Positions 48,539 to 57,979 of a stretch of DNA of 64,000 bases are shown piece after piece. The notes beneath the pieces were generated by a model, which saw only the letters and a program-made list of their open reading frames with translations, was not told the origin of the DNA and did not search any database. Location of the stretch: contig VISH01000002.1 of NCBI GenBank assembly GCA_007827375.1, forward strand, positions 2,753,001-2,817,000. The letters run 5' to 3'. Position 1 is the stretch's first letter; each line of letters starts with the position of its first letter. This DNA comes from Alteromonadaceae bacterium 2753L.S.0a.02. Lineage in GTDB: Bacteria > Pseudomonadota > Gammaproteobacteria > Pseudomonadales > Cellvibrionaceae. The translations under genes were made by a program, and so were the position numbers.

Positions 48539-50161
48539 TTGACTATGAAATCAATGACTCGATTCCTGCGGCGTGCGGTAGCAACGCCCCACATGCTTTA
48601 TATTTCATTTGCGATCAGCATTTTTCTCGGGCTTGGTTCGGTACCTCTGTTCGATTTGGATGAGGGTGCATTTACCGAGGCCACTCGTGAAATGCTCGAC
48701 AGCGGTGTTTATTCTGCCACCTACCTGGATGGCGAACCGCGCTACGACAAACCCATCTTTTTTTATTGGTTGCAGGCGGCCAGTATTAAATTACTGGGCT
48801 TTAATGAATGGGCCTTTCGTATACCATCGGCACTCATGGCGTGTTTATGGGCTCTGGCACTACTGAGTTTTGCGCGCGAATTCATCGGCAGGCAGCGGGG
48901 CTTGATTGCCGCGCTGTTTTTAGTCAACAGCCTATGGGTTGCGCTTATCGCCCGCTCTGCGATTGCCGATGCCACACTCAATGTATTTTTGAGTCTGGCC
49001 CTGTTTGATATCTGGCGCTATTTCCAGGGTGGTAAAAACAAACATGCTATGCGCGTTTATTTATGGATGGGCTTAGCAACCTTAACCAAAGGGCCTGTCG
49101 GTGTTGTGGTGCCGCTATTGGTATCACTGTTTTACCTGGTGAGCTCGAGAGCCGACAAAAAACACTACCGAGCCTACTACTACTGGCCGGGCTGGATTCT
49201 TTATATTGCCACTGTCACACCCTGGTTGATTGCTGTGTATCTGGAACAGGGCCTGGGCTTTTTTCAGGGTTTTATTATCGAGCACAATTTACAGCGCTTT
49301 TCTGCCACCCGTGAAAGCCACGGCGGCAGCTTATTTTATTACGTTGCAACTCTGCCGCTTATCTTATTGCCGCTTAGTGGTTTATTGGTTGCGCTGCTGC
49401 GAAATAGCAAAAAGCTGTGGCAAGACCCCCTTAATCGCTTCCTGTTACTCTGGTTCACTGTGTATTTTGTGATTTTTTCTTTCTCAAAAACACAATTGCC
49501 GCACTACATTCTTAATGGTTGCGTGCCGCTGTTTATTCTGTTTGCTCGCCAAACCGCGCTACTCAAACAGTATCGTTGGTCGCTGCTGGCCCCAGTTCTG
49601 CTGATGCTGTTACTCACTTTTTTACCACAACTGGTGGCGATCGCAGCACAAAAAACCGGCGGTTATGACGGCGCCAATCTGGCCCGCCACGAGCAAATAT
49701 TTACAAGCAGCTACACCCTATGGGCGCTGTTTTGTTTGTTTTTAGTGCTTGCCGTTAGCCTGCTCCCCAAACTGTTCACCTGGCAGCGCCTGGTGCTCTG
49801 CGGCTTGGCAATTAATGCATTTGCTTTTACACAATTTGTGCGAGCGGCTTTCGAGTTTCAGCAGCGCCCGGTACACGAAGCGATTGCACAACTCGAAAAT
49901 ATCAACAAGCAAAAAACTGTGGTTGCATGGCGCATGCACATGCCCACCTTTAGCGTTTATCGCCACCAGATAACACCTCTGCGGGCACCACAACCCGGCG
50001 AACTCGCGCTGGTGCGAGTCGATAGAGTTAACGCGCTGATGAAACTCCTACAAGCGGAGCATCCGGATTACCCCGCCAATATTGTGTGGCAATTTGGGGG
50101 GCTTATGCTGGTTGAAGTTGCCAGCGAACCCGCACCGCTAGCCACTAACAAGCTCCGTTAA
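48539..50161 (+). CDS. ArnT-like lipid-linked glycosyltransferase (GT83/GT39 type)
   Basis: A 540-aa multispan enzyme. The first periplasmic loop has the catalytic D-L-D-E-G-A-F-T-E-A-T-R-E-M (about 38-51) and Y-D-K-P-I-F-F-Y-W-L (about 64-73), both hallmarks of ArnT-type transferases that move a sugar from undecaprenyl phosphate to lipid A or another periplasmic acceptor. About 11 hydrophobic segments follow. The true substrate cannot be read from the sequence. Confidence 0.92.
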   Translation: MTMKSMTRFLRRAVATPHMLYISFAISIFLGLGSVPLFDLDEGAFTEATREMLDSGVYSATYLDGEPRYDKPIFFYWLQAASIKLLGFNEWAFRIPSALMACLWALALLSFAREFIGRQRGLIAALFLVNSLWVALIARSAIADATLNVFLSLALFDIWRYFQGGKNKHAMRVYLWMGLATLTKGPVGVVVPLLVSLFYLVSSRADKKHYRAYYYWPGWILYIATVTPWLIAVYLEQGLGFFQGFIIEHNLQRFSATRESHGGSLFYYVATLPLILLPLSGLLVALLRNSKKLWQDPLNRFLLLWFTVYFVIFSFSKTQLPHYILNGCVPLFILFARQTALLKQYRWSLLAPVLLMLLLTFLPQLVAIAAQKTGGYDGANLARHEQIFTSSYTLWALFCLFLVLAVSLLPKLFTWQRLVLCGLAINAFAFTQFVRAAFEFQQRPVHEAIAQLENINKQKTVVAWRMHMPTFSVYRHQITPLRAPQPGELALVRVDRVNALMKLLQAEHPDYPANIVWQFGGLMLVEVASEPAPLATNKLR

Positions 50162-50167
50162 AGTTTA

Positions 50168-52537
50168 ATGATCATGTTTAATATTTTGGAACGTCAGCGA
50201 ATACTGGTAGATGAGGCCCGCTTATCTCTCCCGCCACTGCAATTAAAATTTATAGTGCACCTTGCCGCGCTGGCCTTATTATTCTTTGCTGTGGCGGCTT
50301 TGGGTTATGCGGTTAATGGCTATCAATTCGCTTTCAGTTTTATCAACCATCAAAGCGCCGCGATACCCGAGTGGTTATTACACAATCTCACGGTTTTTGG
50401 CGACGGCGCGTTTGTGCTGGCACTGGTGTTGTTATTTGCCAATACCCGCGTACAAGTGCATTGGGTGGTATTTTGGACAGCAATTCTTGGTGCTATCGTA
50501 TCGAATGGCTTAAAAGAACTGTTTGATGCGCCGCGGCCACCCGCCGTTCTTTCGCACGATGCCTTTAACCTTTTTGGCAAGGCCTACAAGCACTACAGTT
50601 TTCCCTCGGGACATACGCTCACGGGTTTTTTATTGGCCACGATTGGCTATTACTATTCTCCGAAACTCTGGCAAAAACTCGGTATTCTTTTAATCGGCGT
50701 GTTAGTGGGCCTAAGCCGTGTTTGGCTGGGTGTGCATTGGCCTATTGACGCACTTGTGGGGGCGGGCCTTGGGCTTTTGGTGGGTTGTGCCGCGCTTTGG
50801 ATTGGGCACCGCTGGCAAAGCGGTATTAACCCGGTCATGCATCGCGTTATTTTGTTTCTTTTGGTGATTGCCGCCCTGCTTTTACTCGTGCAAAAAAACG
50901 ATTATCGCCTCGCCCTGCCACTGCTGTATGTCACAGCGATATTGGGGCTTTGGAAAACCCTGCGTAATTACCTGCTACCCATACCCGACAAGTCGCTCGA
51001 ACCCATCACCGAAAATAAAATTAAAATTCCGCTAATCAATCGCCTCGCGAAGTCTGAGTGGCTATTTGGTATTTTTTTGGTGGTCATCACCCTTTATCGA
51101 ATACTGGTAATTTTGCAGCCGCATCTCAGCTTGTTTTACGATGAAGCCTATTACTACCATTGGTCGTTAAACCCCGATTTTGGCTACTATTCAAAACCGC
51201 CCATGGTCGCCTGGTGCATAATGCTCAGCACCGCACTTTTTGGCGACGGTGTTGTCGCGATAAAATTAATGGCGAGTCTGTTGTACGGTGCAACCAGTGT
51301 GGTGTTGTTCCAGATAGCGCGACGCTATGGCAACGCCACTCAGGGCTTGCTGGCGGGCACTGTATTCCTCTGCATTCCCATGATTGGCTTTAACAGCGAA
51401 TTTATTACCACCGATGCGCCGCTGTTATTTTTTTGGGCGCTAGCGCTTTATTTCGCGCTGGCAGCCCTTGAGCACAATCGCCTGCAAAGCTGGTTGTGGC
51501 TCGGTGTGTGTACCGGTTTGGGCATGTTGAGCAAATATACCATGGGGGCTTTTCCGCTTGCGGTCTTTGCGTTTATGCTGTTTGAAACCAAACAACGCCA
51601 GCGCCTGCTCTCGCCCGGCCCCTGGCTTGCAGCACTTGTGGCAGGCTTAATTTTTGGTTTGAATATTTATTGGAATTTTCAGCACAATTGGATTGCCGCA
51701 CAGCATACCCAGGAAATTTCGCAAACATCAGGCAAACTCTTTAATTTTGGCTCTCTTTTGGAATTCCTGGCATCGCAATTTTTAATATTTGGGCCAGTTT
51801 CGTCTTGGATTTTAGTCTCCAGCGTATACAAGTGTCGAAGCAAACCCGCTACTGTGCCAGAACCCTTCGACGGCTTCTATCGACTACTGCTTTGGGTAAC
51901 GGGCGTTATCTTATTTGCTATAGGCACTCAAGCTTTTCTCTCGCGGGCGTTCCCCAATTGGGCTGGGCCTTGGATGATTGGCGGTACCCTGTTGATGGTT
52001 TTCGGCTGGCAGGCCGCATACGACAAGGCTCAATTATACAAACGACTCAGCTACGGATTTGCGTTTAATCTGATATTACTGTCGATGGTGCATCACTGGC
52101 TACAACTGTTGCAATGGATGGACATTACACCCACCGCTAAAAATGATCCCTATCACCGCGTTGCCGGCTGGCCGGAATTAGGGGCTGAGTCACGCGCTTT
52201 TTTGGATAAATACCCCAATGCGAAACTCGCCAGTGACTCGCGGGATTTACTTGCCTATATTGGCTACTATGGCCGTACCGGCAGTTATGATTTCGCGCGT
52301 TGGAATCCCAACGCCAACAATGTGCGCGATTATTACGATTTAACCGTTAATTTTCGCAACTGGACGGGCGACGCCAATCAAAGCTATGTATTCGTAAGCA
52401 AAGCACCGTTGGGCACGGAGATAACAGCGCACTTTAACCAGGCTGAAACCCTGGGTAGCGTGAGCACTCAGGTTTACGCCAATGAAACCATGAAGCTGTA
52501 CTTCACTTTATTGCAAGGTTTTAACGGCTATGAATAA
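50168..52537 (+). CDS. Fusion of PAP2 phosphatase and ArnT-like glycosyltransferase
   Basis: A 789-aa two-domain membrane protein. The N-terminal part (about 60-220) is a complete PAP2 lipid phosphatase: K-x(4)-A-P-R-P near 118-126, P-S-G-H near 145, and S-R-x-W-L-G-V-H-W-P-x-D near 182-193. The C-terminal part (about 295-789) is a GT39/83-like transferase with F-Y-D-E-A-Y-Y-Y-H-W-S near 319 and Y-Y-S-K-P-P-M-V-A-W. The fusion joins removal of a lipid phosphate with sugar transfer. It is 6 nt after the preceding transferase and overlaps the next PAP2 gene by 8 bp. Confidence 0.92.
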   Translation: MIMFNILERQRILVDEARLSLPPLQLKFIVHLAALALLFFAVAALGYAVNGYQFAFSFINHQSAAIPEWLLHNLTVFGDGAFVLALVLLFANTRVQVHWVVFWTAILGAIVSNGLKELFDAPRPPAVLSHDAFNLFGKAYKHYSFPSGHTLTGFLLATIGYYYSPKLWQKLGILLIGVLVGLSRVWLGVHWPIDALVGAGLGLLVGCAALWIGHRWQSGINPVMHRVILFLLVIAALLLLVQKNDYRLALPLLYVTAILGLWKTLRNYLLPIPDKSLEPITENKIKIPLINRLAKSEWLFGIFLVVITLYRILVILQPHLSLFYDEAYYYHWSLNPDFGYYSKPPMVAWCIMLSTALFGDGVVAIKLMASLLYGATSVVLFQIARRYGNATQGLLAGTVFLCIPMIGFNSEFITTDAPLLFFWALALYFALAALEHNRLQSWLWLGVCTGLGMLSKYTMGAFPLAVFAFMLFETKQRQRLLSPGPWLAALVAGLIFGLNIYWNFQHNWIAAQHTQEISQTSGKLFNFGSLLEFLASQFLIFGPVSSWILVSSVYKCRSKPATVPEPFDGFYRLLLWVTGVILFAIGTQAFLSRAFPNWAGPWMIGGTLLMVFGWQAAYDKAQLYKRLSYGFAFNLILLSMVHHWLQLLQWMDITPTAKNDPYHRVAGWPELGAESRAFLDKYPNAKLASDSRDLLAYIGYYGRTGSYDFARWNPNANNVRDYYDLTVNFRNWTGDANQSYVFVSKAPLGTEITAHFNQAETLGSVSTQVYANETMKLYFTLLQGFNGYE

Positions 52538-53207
52538 CAAATGGCTCGAATTTAAATACTGGGACCTCATTGGCCTGGCAACGTGTATTGCGATTTTTCT
52601 GGTATGGCCGCAACTCGATTTACAGGTCGCCGCCAATTACTACAACGGCAGCGAGTTCACTTACGCCAACAAGCCTTTTATCCGCTTTATCTATTTGTTA
52701 TTCGCGAAAATACATGTGGTCTATTTTGTTGCCTTGCTTGTTGCGATCATCATTGCCACTCGTAAAGGTTGGATGCTGGCACGCCGCAAAGCTGTATTTT
52801 TATTGCTTACACTTGTTATTGGCCCGGGTATTTTGGTTAATCTGGTACTCAAAGATAACGGCCCAGGCAGGCCGAGACCGCAACATATTACGCAGTTTGG
52901 CGGCGACATGACATACGCCCCGGCGTTCCACTATTCAGGCGAATGCCATAAAAACTGTTCGTTTGTTAGTGGCCACGCGGCGATTGGGTTCTACCTACTG
53001 GCGATCGCCTGGGTACGCCAGCGCCGTATTTGGTTGGTCTATGGCGTTATCTTGGGCGCACTGGTTGGGTTCACGCGAATATTGCAGGGAGGGCATTTTT
53101 TAAGTGACGTGATATTTGCCGGTTGGGTCACCTATTTCACCTGTAAACTCACCGCATACTACCTGAAACTTCCCCTGTCTCCGCCACAAATTCGAGACCC
53201 GAACTAG
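52530..53207 (+). CDS. PAP2-family lipid phosphatase (LpxE/LpxT-like)
   Basis: A 225-aa membrane phosphatase. Motifs: K-D-x-x-G-R-P-R-P near 109-116, S-G-H-A near 148, and T-R-x-x-Q-G-G-H-F-L-S-D near 183-195. A Cys pair (C-H-K-N-C) lies in the periplasmic loop before the S-G-H motif. Size and motifs fit lipid A or undecaprenyl diphosphate phosphatases. The final gene of the operon. Confidence 0.9.
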   Translation: MNNKWLEFKYWDLIGLATCIAIFLVWPQLDLQVAANYYNGSEFTYANKPFIRFIYLLFAKIHVVYFVALLVAIIIATRKGWMLARRKAVFLLLTLVIGPGILVNLVLKDNGPGRPRPQHITQFGGDMTYAPAFHYSGECHKNCSFVSGHAAIGFYLLAIAWVRQRRIWLVYGVILGALVGFTRILQGGHFLSDVIFAGWVTYFTCKLTAYYLKLPLSPPQIRDPN

Positions 53208-53293
53208 CCCGCAAAGGGTCTTAAGTTAGGCCGCTACAGATAGGCTATACTCGTTAGATAGCCCACAACTACGGTCTGTAGCGAACAAACCGC

Positions 53294-56200
53294 ATGATAA
53301 AATCAGCGCTGCAAAGAGCCCGTTATGTATGCCTGTTCCTGCCGCTCTTGGTCTTAGCTGCGAGTGCTCAGAGCGCTGGTAACAAACTTCCCGAAAACAT
53401 TCACTTCAAACGACTTGTCGAATCGGAAGACAATCAACGCTTAAGTTATATTTCCACAATGGCGTCTGCGCCAGATGGCTTTTTATGGATTGGCACCGGT
53501 CAGGGCCTATTACGCTACGACGGCGAATACACCACTTTTTTTAAATCACAGCCACAAAACCCCAATTCACTAACATCAGACTATATTCGAAGCCTGGCCT
53601 TTGACCAGAACGGTATTCTCTGGATAGCGACTGAGTATGGTCTCAACAGCTACAACCCGAAGCTCGATCAGTTCGCTCAATATCTCGAAAATTCTGAACC
53701 ACGGAGCATCTCCAGTAATTTAGTAAAATCGGCAATTGTTGCCAGCGATAATCGCGTTTATGTGGGTACCGCCGAGGGCATCGACGTTTTTTCGCCGGAT
53801 CGCAAGCAGGTCGTGCACTTGGGCCATGAAGCCAATACCTCAAACAGCCTGAGCCAAAGCAATGTAGTTGCGATGATGGAGAGCCGAAGCGGGAATATTT
53901 GGATTGGTACAGAAGGCGGCGGCGTAAATGTTTACAACCCAAACACCGGTGCAATTAAACAATACCTCGCCAGTGAGCAAGCAAACTCGATAATCGATAA
54001 TCATGTTACAACACTTTGTGAAGACCGTGACGGGCGAATTTGGATTGGCACCCAGGGCAAAGGCTTAAGTCGCTACAACCAGGGAGTCTTCGAAAACTAC
54101 ACCGTGGGTTACAAGCCCGGCGAAATTCCTGACGGCACGATCTACCAAATATTCGAAGACCATCAGGGTACCATTTGGGTGCTGACTGATCGCGCCGGTG
54201 CGCTCGTTTACAATGCAAGTACCGACCAGTTTAGTTCATATCGTCACAATCCCTACGACTCCGGAACTTTGTTGGGCAACACAGCCAAGGCTATTGTTGA
54301 AGATAAAGACAATAATATATGGATAAGTACCTTTCCCATCGGATTAAATTATTTTGATCGCACCAGTGGGGCTTTCGACTTTTTATATCGCGTCGAAAAT
54401 CAAAGCCCCACCCTTAGCCACAGTACGATTCTTGATATTCAACGCGGCAGTGATGGCCGCCTTTGGGTCGGTACCGAATTGGGGTTAAATATCGTTGATG
54501 AAACGACCGGTGAGATTACCATTTACAGCAAAACCAACACACAGGGCAGCTTATCAGCAGATGCTGTACTTGCCATTCAGGAAGATATCGACGGTAAAGT
54601 ATGGCTTGGAACCTGGGGAGGCGGCGTAAGTAAATTTGACCCCAAAACCGGAAAAATAGAACGCTATGAAACGGGCACTCAGGGGCCAGGAAAAATTAAA
54701 AGTCCTTTTGTATGGGACATATTCTTAGACTCAAATAATACTCTTTGGGTAGGCACGGAAACCGACGGTTTAAACCGCTACGATCGCAACAGCAATAGTT
54801 TTGTCAGTTACAATCATAAAAATAACGACGATACAACTCTGAGCTACGATTATATTTGGGACATTATTGAAGACGAAGACGGTTATTTATGGTTAGCCAC
54901 ACAATTGGGTTTAAATCGCTTCGATAAAAAAACACAAACGTTTAAATCCTGGTTGCCCGACGCCAATAATAAAAAAGCAATAACGGCCAGCCGTATTCAA
55001 GATTTGCTCATCGATTCCCGCGGTTACCTTTGGATGGCGACACAAGGTGGCGGCATCAATCGCTTTAACCGCAACACCGAAGAGTTTGAGCATTTGCGCA
55101 GTTCTCAGGGTTTACCGAGCGATGCTGTATCACAGTTGCTGGAAGATGCCTCCGGTTATATCTGGGCAGGCACCGCTTCCGGGCTGGTAAAAATAGATCC
55201 TGAAACCTTTACGATCGAAACGGTTTTAACGGAAAGCAATGGTTTACACCACGACGAATTTATTCGCAACGCCGCGCACAAAGATAACAATGGCACGCTC
55301 TATTTCGGGAGTGTTAAAGGCATTGTGAGCTTTAAACCAAGTGAACTGGTCAGAGAAAGCGATTTACCCGAAGCTCGTCTAACAGGGCTTAAAATTTTTA
55401 ATCAACCTGTCAGCATTGGCGCACCGGACTCACCGCTACAAAAGCGACTGACCGAAACCTCGGAAATAAACCTCAGCGTGAAGGAATCGGTCATCACCCT
55501 GGATTTTAGCACCATAAACTTTAACAAACATTTCGAAAATCGCTTCTCGTACAAACTGGAAAATTTTGATAAACAATGGACGCACCTTGAACGAAGCCAC
55601 TCGGCTACCTATACCAATTTATCCCCCGGAAAATACACCTTCAAATTAAGCACGAGAAACCGTCAAAACCAGCTTTCCAACCATGTAGTTACGCTCGGCA
55701 TAAACGTCGCCACACCCTGGTGGCGCAGCTGGTATGCGCTCGCTCTGTATGTTTTGTTGATCGGATTATTTGTAATCATTGTAATTCGGCTGTATTTGCT
55801 GCACTTTACGACACAACAATTAAACCTCCTGGTTGCACAACGCACTGGCGAGCTGGAACGTGCCAATGCAGCAAAAACTGATTTTCTCGCGAACATGTCG
55901 CACGAACTTCGCACACCACTTAACTCGATAATAGGCTTTTCGAAGCGTTTATTGAAAAAAATCGACGAGCAATCCGACCCAACCAGTTATCGCGCACTCG
56001 ACGCTATTTTTCGCAACGGCGTGCATCTGTTGAATATCATCAACGACATTTTGGATGTGTCTAAAATTGAAGCAGGCAAGCTCAAGCTGGAAGTTCTACC
56101 CTGCAACCTGCCGCTCACCATTGAACAGCAAATAGAAGACATGCTGCCCAGAGCCGAAGAAAAAGGCCTAAAACTGATTAAGCCAGAATCTTATCCGTTT

Positions 56201-56614
56201 GAAAAAATAGACGCTGACCCTGTTCGCTTAAAGCAAATTATTAACAACTTGTTGTCAAATGCCATCAAATATACCCGTGAGGGTCAAATAGCTATTGCGG
56301 TTTCTAAAACCAGTAATGCGGGTCTCACCTATTGTAAAATATCAGTGAGCGATACGGGGATTGGAATCAGACAGGAAGATCAAGAAAAACTTTTCTCACG
56401 TTTTGAGCAATTCGATTCAGACACCAAACACCAACGCGGATTTGGAACAGGCTTGGGCCTGGCGTTGGTTTACAGCTTGACCCAGGCACACGATGGCTTT
56501 ATTGAATTCTCCAGCGAATTTGGAAAAGGTAGCAATTTTCATATCAACCTGCCAGTTACACAAAAATTCAAACGGGTGATAGCGCCGCCGCAGGAAAACG
56601 ACGACAGTCTCTAG
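53294..56614 (+). CDS. Two-component sensor histidine kinase with periplasmic propeller
   Basis: A 1106-aa kinase. Signal peptide about 1-27. Residues 35-690 hold about 13-14 repeats of the reg_prop type (I-W-I-G-T-x-x-G-L-x-x-Y), forming two seven-bladed propellers. A Y_Y_Y domain follows (about 725-805), then a membrane span (about 816-838). HisKA has H870 in N-M-S-H-E-L-R-T-P-L-N, and HATPase_c has N-N-L-L-S-N-A, D-T-G-I-G-I and G-T-G-L-G-L. Unlike the Bacteroides hybrid systems it lacks a receiver and AraC domain, so an unlinked response regulator is needed. Such sensors often detect polysaccharide fragments. Confidence 0.95.
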   Translation: MIKSALQRARYVCLFLPLLVLAASAQSAGNKLPENIHFKRLVESEDNQRLSYISTMASAPDGFLWIGTGQGLLRYDGEYTTFFKSQPQNPNSLTSDYIRSLAFDQNGILWIATEYGLNSYNPKLDQFAQYLENSEPRSISSNLVKSAIVASDNRVYVGTAEGIDVFSPDRKQVVHLGHEANTSNSLSQSNVVAMMESRSGNIWIGTEGGGVNVYNPNTGAIKQYLASEQANSIIDNHVTTLCEDRDGRIWIGTQGKGLSRYNQGVFENYTVGYKPGEIPDGTIYQIFEDHQGTIWVLTDRAGALVYNASTDQFSSYRHNPYDSGTLLGNTAKAIVEDKDNNIWISTFPIGLNYFDRTSGAFDFLYRVENQSPTLSHSTILDIQRGSDGRLWVGTELGLNIVDETTGEITIYSKTNTQGSLSADAVLAIQEDIDGKVWLGTWGGGVSKFDPKTGKIERYETGTQGPGKIKSPFVWDIFLDSNNTLWVGTETDGLNRYDRNSNSFVSYNHKNNDDTTLSYDYIWDIIEDEDGYLWLATQLGLNRFDKKTQTFKSWLPDANNKKAITASRIQDLLIDSRGYLWMATQGGGINRFNRNTEEFEHLRSSQGLPSDAVSQLLEDASGYIWAGTASGLVKIDPETFTIETVLTESNGLHHDEFIRNAAHKDNNGTLYFGSVKGIVSFKPSELVRESDLPEARLTGLKIFNQPVSIGAPDSPLQKRLTETSEINLSVKESVITLDFSTINFNKHFENRFSYKLENFDKQWTHLERSHSATYTNLSPGKYTFKLSTRNRQNQLSNHVVTLGINVATPWWRSWYALALYVLLIGLFVIIVIRLYLLHFTTQQLNLLVAQRTGELERANAAKTDFLANMSHELRTPLNSIIGFSKRLLKKIDEQSDPTSYRALDAIFRNGVHLLNIINDILDVSKIEAGKLKLEVLPCNLPLTIEQQIEDMLPRAEEKGLKLIKPESYPFEKIDADPVRLKQIINNLLSNAIKYTREGQIAIAVSKTSNAGLTYCKISVSDTGIGIRQEDQEKLFSRFEQFDSDTKHQRGFGTGLGLALVYSLTQAHDGFIEFSSEFGKGSNFHINLPVTQKFKRVIAPPQENDDSL

Positions 56615-56619
56615 GGGTG

Positions 56620-57099
56620 TCAACGAGGCTTTCTAGGCAACGACAGCAACCAATAAGTTATACCCAACGCCAATACAGTTGCGGCGAGAGACAATATTAC
56701 CTCATAGGTAAGACGATCAAGATCCAGTACTATAATTTTACGAGCAACGGCCATAAGCGCGGTGGCGACAACCAACTTTATCGGCAATACATCGCTACCC
56801 AGGTACAATCTGACATTAATAAATATTTCGATGCCGATGAGTACCACCATAACAGAGGCAAAAATCGAAAATATATCGTGGAAGTCGAGTAAGAAAAGCG
56901 TTGGGGGCGTAACAAGGTGGTGGTAGATACTGTAAACAACATCCGCAACACCCCAGAGGATCACTATGACCATTAATATCGCCAAAAGGCGGATGGCGAG
57001 ACGAATAATAATATGTAAAACACGTATCAAGGGGTCGTGGTGATGTACAGACAATTCCTGATGCATTTCTGTATCGTGTTTTTCGTTTTCGCTACTCAC
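56620..57099 (-). CDS. PsiE-like phosphate-starvation-inducible membrane protein
   Basis: A 159-aa protein with a His-rich cytoplasmic start and four membrane spans (about 30-53, 70-92, 108-126, 133-152). The central F-H-D-I-F and V-L-I-G-I-E-I-F-I motifs and V-A-R-K-I-I-V-L-D match the PsiE family. The role is not established. Convergent with the sensor kinase gene with 5 bp between stops. Confidence 0.85.
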   Translation of the reverse strand: MSSENEKHDTEMHQELSVHHHDPLIRVLHIIIRLAIRLLAILMVIVILWGVADVVYSIYHHLVTPPTLFLLDFHDIFSIFASVMVVLIGIEIFINVRLYLGSDVLPIKLVVATALMAVARKIIVLDLDRLTYEVILSLAATVLALGITYWLLSLPRKPR

Positions 57100-57190
57100 T
57101 TTCTGCCCTCTGAAATTTACAAGTTGCGCCTGCCACTGCTATAAACCGATGATACACAGCTAAAGTTAGCAAACAATTCTTTCACCCATA

Positions 57191-57976
57191 TTAACGCTGC
57201 AACACATAGTGGCTTGGTTGTGATTCCCGGCGCAATAAATCGATTCGCGCAGAAAATAGCGTTTCAATAAGGTCAACCGTTAAAATTTTATGCGACTCCC
57301 CTGCTGCTATAACCTCACCCGCCTGCATAGCCACTATTTCGTCTGAGAAATTAGCTGCAAGATTTATATCATGCAACACCATAACGACCGTTGCACCATT
57401 TTCCCCGAAGCGGGTTACTTGTTGTAATAACTGCTGCTGATGCCCCATATCCAAGAATGCGGTTGGTTCATCCAGCAACAAAATTCGCGGCAATCCGCCG
57501 CTGTCTTGTTCACGCCAAATTTGGGCCAGCACTCGCGCAACCTGGGTGCGTTGTTTCTCGCCACCGGAAAGTTGGGTATATAAACGCTGCTGGAGTTTGT
57601 GCATATCCATGGCATTTATGGCTTCGGAGATAATCTGTTCGTCGATATGCTTGCCGCTGCAGTGTGGCGTGCGCGCCAGGCTAACCACTTCTCGTACTGT
57701 AAACGGGAAATTCAAATTGCTCGATTGTGGCAGCATTGCCATAGCGCGCGCCAAATCTATACTATTCAAATCTGACAATGCTTTACCACCAAAACGCAAG
57801 TGCCCGGTAAAACTGATTATCTCACCACAAAGCGATTTTAGTAAGCTGGATTTACCGGCGCCGTTGGGACCAATAATGGCATAGACGCGACCGGCTCCTA
57901 AGCTAAGGTTAATATTATTAAGCACCTGTTTATTACCCAAGCGTAGGCTCAGATTACTGGTACTGAGTATTTCCAC
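57191..57976 (-). CDS. btuD: ABC transporter ATP-binding protein, cobalamin/iron-chelate type
   Basis: A 261-aa ATPase of the BtuD/FecE/HmuV group. Walker A G-P-N-G-A-G-K-S (about 35-42), signature L-S-G-G-E-K-Q-R near 137, Walker B I-L-L-L-D-E-P-T near 165, and H-loop L-H-D near 200. It starts 3 nt after the permease gene. The riboswitch and cobO upstream favour vitamin B12 over heme or siderophore as substrate. Confidence 0.88.
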   Translation of the reverse strand: MEILSTSNLSLRLGNKQVLNNINLSLGAGRVYAIIGPNGAGKSSLLKSLCGEIISFTGHLRFGGKALSDLNSIDLARAMAMLPQSSNLNFPFTVREVVSLARTPHCSGKHIDEQIISEAINAMDMHKLQQRLYTQLSGGEKQRTQVARVLAQIWREQDSGGLPRILLLDEPTAFLDMGHQQQLLQQVTRFGENGATVVMVLHDINLAANFSDEIVAMQAGEVIAAGESHKILTVDLIETLFSARIDLLRRESQPSHYVLQR

Positions 57977-57979
57977 AAC

